Source: Akkermansiaceae bacterium
GTDB lineage: Bacteria; Verrucomicrobiota; Verrucomicrobiia; Verrucomicrobiales; Akkermansiaceae
Assembly: GCA_029253285.1 (NCBI GenBank)
Contig: JAQWZU010000048.1
Location: 1 to 44,259, forward strand
Direction: 5' to 3'
DNA: 44,259 nt
Position 1 is the first letter of the stretch; every line of letters starts with the position of its first letter. The translations under genes were made by a program, and so were the position numbers. The notes beneath the pieces were generated by a model. That model had not been told where the DNA came from and searched no databases. It worked only from the letters and a program-made list of their open reading frames with translations. Positions 33,023 to 41,778 of this stretch are shown one piece after another.

Positions 33023-34573
33023 ATGTCTCTCGTTCTAGGATTAGATTCTTCGACCCAAAGCCTCTCGGCGGTTCTTCTTGATGCTGATCAAGGTGTCGTC
33101 GTGGCCGAGGACTCGGTGAGTTTTGGAGACGATCTCCCCCAATACCAACAAGCCCACGGTTATGCTGAAGGCGGAGTGAGAGGGGAGATCCATGCGAATC
33201 CCATGATGTGGGTCGAGGCCCTGGATCTCCTCCTGGAACGAATGAAATCCAATGGGGTGGACTTCAGTTCTGTCGTTGCTGTTTCCGGTTCCGGACAACA
33301 GCACGGGAGTGTCTATCTTCGGTCTTGTTTTGGCGAGAAGCTCTCTCAATTGGACTCCGCTCAGAGTTTGGCTGAGCAAATCGAAGGATGCCTGACTCGA
33401 AAAAGCTCTCCGATCTGGATGGACAGTTCGACTTCCGCGGAATGTGCCGAGATTGCTTCGGCGGTGGGTGGAAATGAAGTCGTTTGCGCCAAGTCCGGTT
33501 CGATTGCCGTGGAGCGTTTTACCGGATCTCAAATTCGGAAATTTTCTAAAACAGAACCAGAGGCCTACGCCGAAACGGGAGTGATTCATTTGGTAAGTTC
33601 ATATTTCGCTTCCATCCTCGCGGGCAGGAATGTCGCGATCGATCGAGGCGACGGGGCCGGAATGAATCTCATGAATCTCGCTTCCGGTGAATGGGACGAT
33701 GATTTGGTGGATGCCACTGCGGATGGACTGAAAGTAAAACTTCCTCCTGTCGCTCCTTCGAATACCAACTCAGGGCCGATTTCGTCATACTTTGTGCAGA
33801 AGTATGGCTTCAGCAAAAACTGCCAAACCGTGATCTGGTCCGGAGACAACCCCTGTAGCCTCATCGGGATGGGCGCAGCCAAACCGGGCAAGGTGGTCAT
33901 TAGTTTGGGAACCAGCGATACTTTGTTCGCGGCTATGCCCGAGCCGAAGACCGACCCAAATGGCTACGGTCATGTCTTTGGTAATCCTGTCGGTGGCTTC
34001 ATGAGTCTCATCTGTTTTAAGAACGGATCACTCGCCAGAGAAGCGATCAAAGACCAATTCAATCTCGAATGGTCCGCCTTCGAAAAAAGCGGACTCGCGC
34101 AGACACCTATCGGAAACGACGGCATTCTTATGTTGCCGTTTTATGAACCGGAGATCACACCCCGTATTGATACCGGTGGTCCGGTGTTTTCTACTGATAA
34201 CGCACTCACTCCAGAACAAAGCGTCCGAGCTGTTTTAGAATGCCAATTCCTCAATATGCGAAACAATTTCGGATGGCTCGGAGTTGATCCGACTCGTATC
34301 TCTCTCACCGGTGGCGCATCGGCGAACGATGGAATCGCCCAAGTCGTCGCAAATGTCTTCGGGGTTCCTGTAGATCGTCTTGATGCTCCCGGATCTGCCA
34401 CTATCGGAGCAGCAATGCGGGCAGGACATGCAATTGGAATCGACCTCGATGTCCTTGAGGGTAATTTCTCACAAGCCAAAGAAGGTTCGACTATTGAGCC
34501 TGAAGAGGGGGCGTTTGAAATCTACCAACAAATGCTTCCTCAGTTTGCCCAATTCATTTCGAGCCAACACTAA
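33023..34573 (+). CDS. xylB: Xylulokinase, close in sequence to animal-type XYLB
   Basis: This FGGY-family kinase phosphorylates D-xylulose to xylulose 5-phosphate for the pentose phosphate pathway. It has 516 residues, longer than E. coli XylB (484). Landmarks are [29 protein letters not shown], the catalytic loop region [68 protein letters not shown] and [14 protein letters not shown]. From GAGMN onward the wording follows human XYLB ([43 protein letters not shown]) more than the E. coli enzyme. This places it in the subgroup shared by eukaryotes and some bacteria. It is the second gene of the xyl operon. Confidence 0.93.
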   Translation: MSLVLGLDSSTQSLSAVLLDADQGVVVAEDSVSFGDDLPQYQQAHGYAEGGVRGEIHANPMMWVEALDLLLERMKSNGVDFSSVVAVSGSGQQHGSVYLRSCFGEKLSQLDSAQSLAEQIEGCLTRKSSPIWMDSSTSAECAEIASAVGGNEVVCAKSGSIAVERFTGSQIRKFSKTEPEAYAETGVIHLVSSYFASILAGRNVAIDRGDGAGMNLMNLASGEWDDDLVDATADGLKVKLPPVAPSNTNSGPISSYFVQKYGFSKNCQTVIWSGDNPCSLIGMGAAKPGKVVISLGTSDTLFAAMPEPKTDPNGYGHVFGNPVGGFMSLICFKNGSLAREAIKDQFNLEWSAFEKSGLAQTPIGNDGILMLPFYEPEITPRIDTGGPVFSTDNALTPEQSVRAVLECQFLNMRNNFGWLGVDPTRISLTGGASANDGIAQVVANVFGVPVDRLDAPGSATIGAAMRAGHAIGIDLDVLEGNFSQAKEGSTIEPEEGAFEIYQQMLPQFAQFISSQH

Positions 34574-34595
34574 TTCTCAAAAACTAAATTATATT

Positions 34596-35651
34596 ATGCC
34601 AAGACCAGTCACCCTCTTCACCGGCCAGTGGGCCGATTTGCCACTCGTCGAGCTCCTACCTAAAGTTAAGGGAATGGGTTACGACGGAGTTGAACTCGCC
34701 TGTTGGGGCGATCACTTTGATGTGCAAGCCGCCCTCAATGACGACAGCTACATTGCAAATCATTGGGAGCTTCTTAAAAAGAACGACCTCGCGTGTTACG
34801 CCATTTCATCCCACCTTGTGGGGCAGGCGATCTGCGACAATATCGATGAACGCCACGCGGCAATTCTCTCGCCTGAAATCTACGGCGACGGAGATCCTGA
34901 AGGAGTTCGCCAGCGTGCCGCCCAGGAGATGATTGATACCGCCAAAGCGTGTCGTAAGTTTGTCGACGCGGGCGCTGACTATATGGCAGGAAAGCTTCCT
35001 TCCGGGATCGGAGCCGTTGTCAACGGCTTTACCGGCTCCAGCATCTGGCATGCGCTCTACGCGTTCCCTCCGACCGACCAAGCGTTCCTCGAAAAAGGCT
35101 ACGTCGATTTTGCAAATCGCTTTGGACCAATCCTTGATGCTTTCGAGGAACAGAATGTCAATTTTGCACTCGAAGTTCACCCAACTGAAATTGCTTTCGA
35201 CATCGCTACTGCTGCCCGCGCCATCGAAGCCGTTAGTGGACACAAGCGATTTGGCTTTAACTACGATCCAAGCCACCTGGGCTACCAGGGTGTCGATTAC
35301 GTCCGCTTTATCCGCGAATTCGCAGACCGCATCTTCCACGTTCACATGAAGGACGTCTGGTGGGGGCACGGTGACGGAACAGTTGGTGTCTTCGGTGGAC
35401 ACACGGATTTCTGCGATGCACGTCGCGCCTGGGATTTCCGTTCGGTCGGACGTGGCGATATCAACTTTGAAGAGATCATTGTCGCCCTGAACGACACCCA
35501 ATACAGTGGACCTCTCTCGGTTGAATGGGAAGATGGACGGATGGAGCGTTTCCACGGTGCCACCGAAAGTTGCGCCTTCACCAAAGCTCTCGACTTCCCG
35601 CGCAACGAAGGTGGGATGTTTGACTCGGCATTCGACGGAGATAACCAGTAA
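34596..35651 (+). CDS. TIM-barrel sugar isomerase/epimerase-like protein (AP endonuclease 2 superfamily)
   Basis: A 351-residue TIM-barrel protein of the sugar phosphate isomerase/epimerase group (IolE/AP-endonuclease-2 fold). It starts [17 protein letters not shown] at ATG 34596; the open frame upstream lies inside xylB. Candidate metal ligands are in [15 protein letters not shown] (Glu), [10 protein letters not shown] (Asp, His), FHVHMKDV (His) and [11 protein letters not shown] (Glu), the normal set for a divalent-metal site. Relatives include epimerases, dehydratases and beta-eliminases that act on keto-sugars made by Gfo/Idh enzymes. It sits between xylB and two Gfo/Idh genes in one operon (22 and 12 bases apart), so it probably acts on a keto-sugar or sugar-lactone intermediate. 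The exact reaction is unknown. Confidence 0.82.
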   Translation: MPRPVTLFTGQWADLPLVELLPKVKGMGYDGVELACWGDHFDVQAALNDDSYIANHWELLKKNDLACYAISSHLVGQAICDNIDERHAAILSPEIYGDGDPEGVRQRAAQEMIDTAKACRKFVDAGADYMAGKLPSGIGAVVNGFTGSSIWHALYAFPPTDQAFLEKGYVDFANRFGPILDAFEEQNVNFALEVHPTEIAFDIATAARAIEAVSGHKRFGFNYDPSHLGYQGVDYVRFIREFADRIFHVHMKDVWWGHGDGTVGVFGGHTDFCDARRAWDFRSVGRGDINFEEIIVALNDTQYSGPLSVEWEDGRMERFHGATESCAFTKALDFPRNEGGMFDSAFDGDNQ

Positions 35652-35663
35652 GAACGAATTATT

Positions 35664-36743
35664 ATGGCAACTAAAATTGGAGTAATCGGAGCAGGTGGAA
35701 TGCTGCAGTATCATGCAGCTGGGTTTAAACAAGGCGGAGGCGAAATCGTCGCCGTCGCAGACGTCGCACCTGGCGCCGCCGCAGCAGCAGCTGAAAAATA
35801 CGATATCGCGCAGTCATTCGAGAGCGTCGAGGAAATGCTTGAGAATTCGGGCTGCGATGCGGTAAGTATTATCGTTCCCAACAAATTCCACGCGCCACTG
35901 GCGATCCAGTGCATGCAGGCCGGAAAGCACGTCTTTTGTGAGAAGCCTCCCGCGCTTACCGCAGAGGAGGTCGAAGAAATGATTGGAGTTTCCCAAGCGA
36001 CCGGGAAGCGTCTCATGTTCAACTTCAACAACCGGGCGCGTCCCGAGTCCCGTGAGATGATGAAGTTTATTTCAGCAGGCGATGCCGGAACGATCAATTC
36101 GGCGCAAGCCAAGTGGATCCGGCGTACCGGCATTCCGGGCTTCGGCGGTTGGTTTACGACCAAGGCTCTGTCTGGAGGAGGGCCACTCATCGATCTTCTT
36201 CACATGGTGGATCTCGCGATGTATTTCATGGGATACCCTGAGCCGGCTCACGTCATGGGGCAGACCTTTGACACTTTCATTACCGACAAGGGCTTCAAGG
36301 GCCCGTGGGGAATTCCAGACCGTGAAGATGGCGTCACCGACGTTGAAGCCGCTGCTCATGGATTTGTTTCCTTTAAGACAGGACAGGTTCTTTCGCTTCA
36401 GGTTTCTTGGGCCGAGATGATCAAGCGCGAAGAGGTTTCAGTTGTTTTCCAGGGCACTCAAGCTGGAGGAAAAGTAGAACGCCTCTTTGGCACCGATGGT
36501 CTGGATGAAACGGCGATCGATACCTGTGAGCTCTATGTTCAGGAAGATGGAAAGTCAGTTGACCGCACCGTCGTTGTCGAGGAATGCGAAGACATGGGCC
36601 GGATTAATTCCGCTGCCAACTTCGTGGAGGCTATCGATGGTAAAGCCGAACCTCTCAATACACCGGATCAGGCGCTTTCCCTGATGAAGGTGATTGATGC
36701 TATTTATCATTCTGCACAAAGCGGGCAACCAGTCAGCCTCTAG
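35664..36743 (+). CDS. Gfo/Idh/MocA-family oxidoreductase (xyl operon, first copy)
   Basis: A 359-residue NAD(P)-dependent oxidoreductase. The Rossmann loop is VIGAGGMLQYHAAGF, the EKP motif is intact in HVFCEKPPALTAEE, and the catalytic region is GGGPLIDLLHMVDLAMYFMG with the expected aspartate and histidine. It has no signal peptide, so it is cytoplasmic. It lies 12 bases after the TIM-barrel gene and 12 before the second Gfo/Idh gene. The two copies share only the family core and probably act on different carbons or substrates. It is likely a sugar or sugar-glycoside dehydrogenase acting with the TIM-barrel protein; the substrate is unknown. Confidence 0.85.
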   Translation: MATKIGVIGAGGMLQYHAAGFKQGGGEIVAVADVAPGAAAAAAEKYDIAQSFESVEEMLENSGCDAVSIIVPNKFHAPLAIQCMQAGKHVFCEKPPALTAEEVEEMIGVSQATGKRLMFNFNNRARPESREMMKFISAGDAGTINSAQAKWIRRTGIPGFGGWFTTKALSGGGPLIDLLHMVDLAMYFMGYPEPAHVMGQTFDTFITDKGFKGPWGIPDREDGVTDVEAAAHGFVSFKTGQVLSLQVSWAEMIKREEVSVVFQGTQAGGKVERLFGTDGLDETAIDTCELYVQEDGKSVDRTVVVEECEDMGRINSAANFVEAIDGKAEPLNTPDQALSLMKVIDAIYHSAQSGQPVSL

Positions 36744-36755
36744 TCCTCTAGAATT

Positions 36756-37910
36756 ATGAATCGTAAACTTAGAATGGGAATGGTCGGTGGAGGCCGTGGA
36801 GCCTTCATTGGACAAGTCCACCGCATGGCTGCCAATTTGGACGGCAAAATCGAATTGGTCGCCGGGGCGTTTTCTTCTGACCCTGAAAAGTCCAAGCTCT
36901 CGGGGCAGGACTTCTTTATTGATCCAGAGCGGGCCTATGGGAGCTACGAGGAAATGGCTGCGGCCGAAGCGGCCCGTGAAGATGGTGTCGATTTTGTCAG
37001 CATCGTGGTGCAGAACCACCTTCACTTTACGGTGGCCAAAACCTTCCTCGAAGCAGGCATCAACGTGATTTGCGACAAACCGCTCGCGTTGAATATCGAT
37101 GAAGCCAAGGAGCTTCAGGAGATTGTTCACAATTCAGATCTCGTTTTCGCGCTGACTCATAACTACACGGGTTATCCGATGGTTAAGGAAGCCAAGCGGA
37201 TGCTTGATGAAAAGGAATTGGGACGCGTACTCAAAATCGTCGTGGAATATCCGCAGGGTTACGCTGTGGGAGATGTCGAAGGGGAAGGTTCAGGTGCCAT
37301 CGCGAACTGGCGCGCCGATCCCAAGATCGCCGGAGCATCTAATTGCATGGGTGATATTGGAACACATGCTCATAATCTCGCCCGTTACATCACCGGGCTG
37401 GAAATCGATGAACTTGCGGCCGAGTTGACTGCCTTTATTCCTGGCCGTGAATTGGATGATGATGGAAATTGCCTTGTTCGTTTCGAAGGTGGAGTGAAGG
37501 GAATTATTTACGCTTCCCAGATTTCCAATGGAGACGAAAATAATCTTAATATCCGCATCTATGGGACCAAAGCTTCCATTGAGTGGCATCAGGAAGATCC
37601 CAACGAGCTTATCGTCAAGTATGCCAATGCTCCGCGGAAGACCTATCGCCGTGGAAATGACTATCTTGGCGAAGCCGCCAAAGGTAATAGTCGGACCCCG
37701 TTTGCGCACCCTGAAGGCTTCATCGAGGCATTTGCCAATGTCTATTTAGCCGCCGCCGCTGCAATTATTGACAAGATCGATGGGAATGAAGCGCCGGAGG
37801 GTGATTATGACTTCCCGACGGTTGACGACGGAGTTGCCGGCATGGCCTTTATCAAGGCTTGTGTTGAGTCATCCCAAAACAACGCAGCCTGGACCAAGCT
37901 CGACACCTAA
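36756..37910 (+). CDS. Gfo/Idh/MocA-family oxidoreductase (xyl operon, second copy)
   Basis: A 384-residue member with Rossmann loop MVGGGRGAFIGQVHRMAA, the conservative motif variant DKP in NVICDKPLALNIDEA, and the catalytic stretch GDIGTHAHNLARYITG with aspartate and two histidines. The GGGxGAFIGxVHR opening is the type found in levoglucosan dehydrogenase-like and other sugar 3-dehydrogenase-like members, which oxidise a glycoside to a 3-keto form so that the glycosidic bond can be opened. That role here is inference. It is the last gene of the xyl operon; a strong terminator follows 20 bases after its stop. Confidence 0.85.
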   Translation: MNRKLRMGMVGGGRGAFIGQVHRMAANLDGKIELVAGAFSSDPEKSKLSGQDFFIDPERAYGSYEEMAAAEAAREDGVDFVSIVVQNHLHFTVAKTFLEAGINVICDKPLALNIDEAKELQEIVHNSDLVFALTHNYTGYPMVKEAKRMLDEKELGRVLKIVVEYPQGYAVGDVEGEGSGAIANWRADPKIAGASNCMGDIGTHAHNLARYITGLEIDELAAELTAFIPGRELDDDGNCLVRFEGGVKGIIYASQISNGDENNLNIRIYGTKASIEWHQEDPNELIVKYANAPRKTYRRGNDYLGEAAKGNSRTPFAHPEGFIEAFANVYLAAAAAIIDKIDGNEAPEGDYDFPTVDDGVAGMAFIKACVESSQNNAAWTKLDT

Positions 37911-37929
37911 AATCGATTAAAACTCTCCC

Positions 37930-37966
37930 AAGAGCAGCTCTTTACTGCAAAGAGCGGCTCTTTTTG
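37930..37966 (+). terminator. Rho-independent terminator of the xyl operon
   Basis: Arms 37930-37942 and 37950-37962 pair over 13 positions with one mismatch, plus a further T-A pair at 37943/37949, around a 5-base ACTGC loop. A five-T tract follows directly. It ends the xylA-to-Gfo/Idh transcript about 20 bases after the last stop. Confidence 0.85.
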
Positions 37967-38006
37967 TATTCTTGTGAATTCCTGTTCTATCCCTATAATC
38001 GGGCCC

Positions 38007-38603
38007 ATGAAGCGGTTAATTCTATCCTCATTCCTGCTCGCAGGCTTGAGTTCTTGTTCCTCTTCGTCGGAAGACGGGGAGGGGGAGGAGTCCGCCCAAA
38101 AAGCCAAGGTTGGGAAGGAATATAGCCTCAATCAAAAGAATCCGTTCGAATGGAGTGATGACGACGTTCAAAAAGCAACGAATGGGACGATCGAAGGCGG
38201 GAAGCGAAGCCGTTACGACAAGGCCGGATCTTCCAAGTATGCCCAGAAGGGAACGGCGTCATATCTTAACAAGAGTTACACCAAGGAAGCATGGAAAGGT
38301 GGTAAAAACTACAACACCGGATCTTATCGGACGGGGAGCTTCGGAAGCTCTGGAAAGCAGTCGAGATTCAGCAATCAACGTTCTGGTGAAAATTCGCAGG
38401 TGGCGAGAGCGTCGGGACAAAACTATTCGACCGGCTCATATCGCACTGGCTCAGCCCTAGAGACCGGACGCTCGGCCCGGACAGGTTCGAGTGGTTATGT
38501 CGATAATCGGCGCGATAATTATGGCTGGATTCCTACAGTTTACAGCCGCGACGATCATCGTCGCATGAGTATGGGGGAGGCCAAGAGTCTCCTAAGTCGC
38601 TAG
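38007..38603 (+). CDS. Repeat-bearing lipoprotein of unknown function
   Basis: A 198-residue predicted lipoprotein: MKRLILSSFLLAGLSSC has a lipobox cysteine and is followed by a Ser/Glu-rich acidic spacer. The rest is basic and rich in Ser, Gly, Tyr and Arg. It carries two near-copies of NY[NS]TGSYRTGS, and looser TGS/TGR units around them, so it is likely largely unfolded. The end (WIPTVYSRDDHRRMSMGEAKSLLSR) is more conserved-looking. The ATG at 38007 is preferred to one at 37974, which would bury the signal peptide. It lies 43 bases upstream of the ion channel gene. A cell-envelope structural role is possible but unproven. Confidence 0.7.
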   Translation: MKRLILSSFLLAGLSSCSSSSEDGEGEESAQKAKVGKEYSLNQKNPFEWSDDDVQKATNGTIEGGKRSRYDKAGSSKYAQKGTASYLNKSYTKEAWKGGKNYNTGSYRTGSFGSSGKQSRFSNQRSGENSQVARASGQNYSTGSYRTGSALETGRSARTGSSGYVDNRRDNYGWIPTVYSRDDHRRMSMGEAKSLLSR

Positions 38604-38646
38604 TGAATCTCAGTTTTTAGTAAGGCTCAATTGGCCCCGGAAGACG

Positions 38647-39471
38647 ATGGAAGAGAATGAAGAAGAGTCACTGAAGGAACGTCTTTGGCGGGTGATTTTC
38701 GAGGCGGAAACCCCGATGGGCAAAGCCTTCGATGTTGTTTTGCTTTGGGCGATCGTCCTGAGTGTCGTTGCGGTGATGTTGGAAAGTGTTGCGAGTATTG
38801 ATGTGAAATACCACACGACCTTGAAGGCCTTTGAGTGGGGGTTTACTATTCTATTCACGATAGAGTATCTTCTACGGATCTTTCTCGTTCGTCATCCGCT
38901 GAAGTACATGCGGAGCTTTTTCGGAATTGTAGACCTTTTGTCCTGTGTCCCAACTTATCTCGGTCTTTTTATCGGAGGTGCCCATTCCCTTATGGTCATT
39001 CGTATTCTGCGGCTATTGAGGATGTTCCGTGTGCTCAAGATGGTTGGGCATGTCCGGGGCGGACAAGTCATCATGCGCGGTCTTCTACAAAGCAGGGCCA
39101 AAATATTTGTCTTCTTTTTCAGCGTGCTGTTATTTGCAATTTTGGCGGGCACCTTAATGTATTTGGTGGAATCGGGTGAGCCGAATACTCAATTCACCAA
39201 TATTCCCATCAGTATTTATTATGCGATCGTTTCGATTACAACGGTGGGATACGGAGATATCGTCGCGACCACGATTACCGGGAAGTTTTTGACCTCATTT
39301 TTTGTTCTGAGCGGTTACGCTATTATTGCGGTTCCTACCGGCATCGTGACTTCGGAGTTGATCAAGTCTCACTTTGGCGACCATACGAGCGAAGCCTGTC
39401 AGGGATGCGGAATTCATGGGCATCTGCCGGATGCCAAGTATTGTCGCTGTTGCGGCGATAAGTTGCATTAG
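38647..39471 (+). CDS. Voltage-gated-type potassium channel with C-terminal zinc ribbon
   Basis: A 274-residue six-segment channel. S1 starts near [16 protein letters not shown]4 is [16 protein letters not shown] with regularly spaced arginines (a voltage sensor), and the pore loop has the K+ selectivity filter TVGYGD at 199-204. S6 includes [16 protein letters not shown]. The last ~25 residues hold CQGCG and CRCCGDK, a short zinc ribbon in the cytoplasm. Bacterial KvAP- and KvLm-like channels share the core; the zinc ribbon tail is seen in some bacterial members and could bind metal or aid assembly. menB begins 11 bases after the stop, which may be chance co-transcription. Confidence 0.9.
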   Translation: MEENEEESLKERLWRVIFEAETPMGKAFDVVLLWAIVLSVVAVMLESVASIDVKYHTTLKAFEWGFTILFTIEYLLRIFLVRHPLKYMRSFFGIVDLLSCVPTYLGLFIGGAHSLMVIRILRLLRMFRVLKMVGHVRGGQVIMRGLLQSRAKIFVFFFSVLLFAILAGTLMYLVESGEPNTQFTNIPISIYYAIVSITTVGYGDIVATTITGKFLTSFFVLSGYAIIAVPTGIVTSELIKSHFGDHTSEACQGCGIHGHLPDAKYCRCCGDKLH

Positions 39472-39482
39472 GGCGTTGCAGG

Positions 39483-40325
39483 ATGGCGACACCGAGGCAA
39501 CACTCGGGCATGTGGAATTCAGCCGCTGATTTTGAGGATATTCGCTACGAAAAAACTGAAGATGGTGCGATCGCCAAGATCACCATCAATCGCCCGGAGG
39601 TCAGAAATGCATTCCGACCTCTTACCGTGAACGAGCTTCTTCAGGCGTTTGAACTAGCTCATCAGGACGAACAAGTAGGGGTCATCATCCTTACCGGAGA
39701 AGGAGAGAAAGCATTTTGTTCCGGTGGTGATCAAAAGGTCAGAGGGCATGCCGGCTATCTCGGTGATGATGGCGTTCCCCGCCTCAATGTCCTCGATTTG
39801 CAGAAAAAGATTCGTTCTTTGCCCAAGCCCGTTGTGGCAATGGTGGCGGGCTATGCCATCGGAGGTGGGCACGTATTGCACATTGTGTGCGATTTAACGA
39901 TCTCCGCTGACAATGCCCGCTACGGTCAAACTGGCCCGAAGGTAGGTTCTTTCGACGGAGGATTGGGCTCGAGTTATCTTGCTCGTATCGTGGGACAGAA
40001 GAAAGCCAGGGAGATTTGGTATCTTTGTCGCCAGTACGACGCTCAACAGGCTCTGGAGATGGGTTTGGTTAATACCGTTGTTCCTTTGGGGGATTTGGAA
40101 AATGAGACCGTGAAATGGTGTCGTGAAATGCTGGCTCACTCGCCCCTTGCATTGAGATGTCTGAAGTCGGCCATGAACGCTGATTGTGATGGTCAGATGG
40201 GATTGCTCGATCTGGCTGGCAATGCGACTTTGCTTTACTATATGAGCGAGGAGGCGAAGGAGGGAAAACAGGCCTTTATCGAGAAAAGGAAGCCTGATTT
40301 CGGTAAATTTCCCAGAGTTCCCTAA
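39483..40325 (+). CDS. menB: 1,4-Dihydroxy-2-naphthoyl-CoA synthase
   Basis: This crotonase-fold enzyme closes the naphthalene ring of menaquinone from o-succinylbenzoyl-CoA. It has 280 residues. The family-specific features are [41 protein letters not shown], the oxyanion region [20 protein letters not shown] and [20 protein letters not shown], and the end [14 protein letters not shown]. The next gene is menA, 11 bases downstream, so the pair makes a small menaquinone operon. Other men genes are not in the window. Its presence implies menaquinone-based respiration. Confidence 0.96.
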   Translation: MATPRQHSGMWNSAADFEDIRYEKTEDGAIAKITINRPEVRNAFRPLTVNELLQAFELAHQDEQVGVIILTGEGEKAFCSGGDQKVRGHAGYLGDDGVPRLNVLDLQKKIRSLPKPVVAMVAGYAIGGGHVLHIVCDLTISADNARYGQTGPKVGSFDGGLGSSYLARIVGQKKAREIWYLCRQYDAQQALEMGLVNTVVPLGDLENETVKWCREMLAHSPLALRCLKSAMNADCDGQMGLLDLAGNATLLYYMSEEAKEGKQAFIEKRKPDFGKFPRVP

Positions 40326-40336
40326 TCAGCCAGCTG

Positions 40337-41209
40337 ATGTCGCAGTGGAAAGCTTGGATTCTGGCCGCGCGGCCAAAGACCCTTCCTGCTGCCATCGTAC
40401 CGGTTTGGTCGGGAAGCTTGCTGGCCTATGAGCAGACCGGGAGCTTTCATTTAAGCTTGGCCCTCCTGACGGTATTTGGGGCGATATTCATTCAAGTCGC
40501 CACCAATTTTTTTAATGACGTCATCGATTCTCAAAAAGGCGCTGATACCGGAGAGCGAGTTGGTCCGCAGAGGGCAACCGTGAGCGGCTTATTGACTCCC
40601 AAGGCGGTTTATTTCGGGGCTTTTCTCATGTTGATACTGGCAAGTCTCTGCGGTTGGTTTCTTTTTCAAGCGAGGGGGTGGCCTATTCTCTTGATTGGAA
40701 TTCCCTCACTCTATCTTAGCTTTGGCTACACGGGAGGGCCATTTCCCCTGGCCTATCGTGGGATGGGAGAGCTTTTTGTGATTCTCTTTTTCGGTCTGGT
40801 GGCGGTAGGAGGGACGGTTTTCGTGCAGACAGGAATGTGGACTTCAGAATCACTTATTCTAGGGTTTCAGATTGGCCTTCTCTCTGCCGTCCTCATCGCA
40901 GTGAATAATTATCGGGATCTCAATGAAGATGCCCCGGTGGGAAAGTGTACCCTTGCGGTACGATTTGGGAGGCCTCTGGTTCGTTGCTTGATCATCGGGA
41001 TGACTTTGATTCCCGCGATGCTGATATTGTGTCACTCGGAGTATTCTTTGGCCTGGTTTTTGCCAGCCTTGGGAATTGCGTTGCTGTTCGTCGTTCTTGA
41101 GTTGAAGTTTCTCAGGCCTGATGGGGTGCCCTCTTCACTATTGGGCTTATCCGCATTGCATCTCATTCTCTTTGTTTCGTTACAGAATTTTGCGATGTCA
41201 TTGACCTGA
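40337..41209 (+). CDS. menA: 1,4-Dihydroxy-2-naphthoate polyprenyltransferase
   Basis: This integral membrane enzyme attaches the isoprenoid chain to dihydroxynaphthoate in menaquinone synthesis. It has 290 residues and about eight or nine hydrophobic segments. The opening WILAARPKTLPAAIVPVWSG and the Mg-diphosphate motif NFFNDVIDSQKGAD are typical, and the second Asp motif is NNYRDLNEDAPVGK, followed by TLAVRFGR. It follows menB by 11 bases. The end of the protein has one more hydrophobic segment and no extra domain. Confidence 0.95.
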   Translation: MSQWKAWILAARPKTLPAAIVPVWSGSLLAYEQTGSFHLSLALLTVFGAIFIQVATNFFNDVIDSQKGADTGERVGPQRATVSGLLTPKAVYFGAFLMLILASLCGWFLFQARGWPILLIGIPSLYLSFGYTGGPFPLAYRGMGELFVILFFGLVAVGGTVFVQTGMWTSESLILGFQIGLLSAVLIAVNNYRDLNEDAPVGKCTLAVRFGRPLVRCLIIGMTLIPAMLILCHSEYSLAWFLPALGIALLFVVLELKFLRPDGVPSSLLGLSALHLILFVSLQNFAMSLT

Positions 41210-41250
41210 GGGGTTCATGTGCTTACATTTGGGCAACACACACCACGATT

Positions 41251-41778
41251 TTGAGCGCCACAGACCATGTCTTGAGCAAAATGTTCGAATCCCATGTTTG
41301 GATTCGTCCGGAGGGAAGAGGGACTTTTCAAGTGAGTCCCTCGATTAAGAATTTTGGCGAGAGCCAAATCACTGCCGGGAGGAGTAATCTGGTGGTCGAT
41401 TTAGGAGCTTGCACCGGAATGGACTCTACCTTCATGGGGATGCTGGCCGGATTGGGGATGCTCCTTAAAAAGAATGGGGAAGGGCAGCTAAGTATCGTTG
41501 GGACCACAGAGAAAACCAAGGCCTCCCTGGAGGAGCTGGGTTTGAATCATCTCATGGAGATTGAGCCAAATACTGGTCCTTGGATTGGAAAGCTGGATGA
41601 AGCAAGAAGTGACCTAAGGCCCTTGGACGATCAGGAGAACGCACCCAAGGAGGAGCATATTTTGGAATGTCATGAGAACCTCTGTGACGCCGATGGTGAA
41701 AATTTTGAACGTTTTGAAACAGTCCTCGGCGTGATGGGGTCGAAGAAGGTCAACCCTTCGAAAAGTAAGCCCGAGTGA
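41251..41778 (+). CDS. STAS-domain anti-sigma factor antagonist-like protein
   Basis: A 175-residue protein with a STAS domain over about the first 110 residues (HVWIRPEGRGTFQVSPSIK ... LVVDLGACTGMDSTFMGMLA ... LSIVGTTEKTKASLEELGL). The serine in MDSTFMG is the position phosphorylated in SpoIIAA-type antagonists. The C-terminal ~60 residues are acidic and polar. TTG 41251 keeps the ~17-residue lead usual before the STAS strand; ATG 41281 would leave 5 residues and is the alternative. Such proteins switch partners between anti-sigma kinases and phosphatases; the partner is not seen here. Its last 29 bases overlap the convergent Ser/Thr kinase gene. Confidence 0.75.
   Translation: MSATDHVLSKMFESHVWIRPEGRGTFQVSPSIKNFGESQITAGRSNLVVDLGACTGMDSTFMGMLAGLGMLLKKNGEGQLSIVGTTEKTKASLEELGLNHLMEIEPNTGPWIGKLDEARSDLRPLDDQENAPKEEHILECHENLCDADGENFERFETVLGVMGSKKVNPSKSKPE

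Noticed and set aside
34380-34595. N-terminal extension of the TIM-barrel gene
   Set aside because: These 72 codons lie inside xylB in another frame and have no family resemblance; ATG 34596 gives the normal start.
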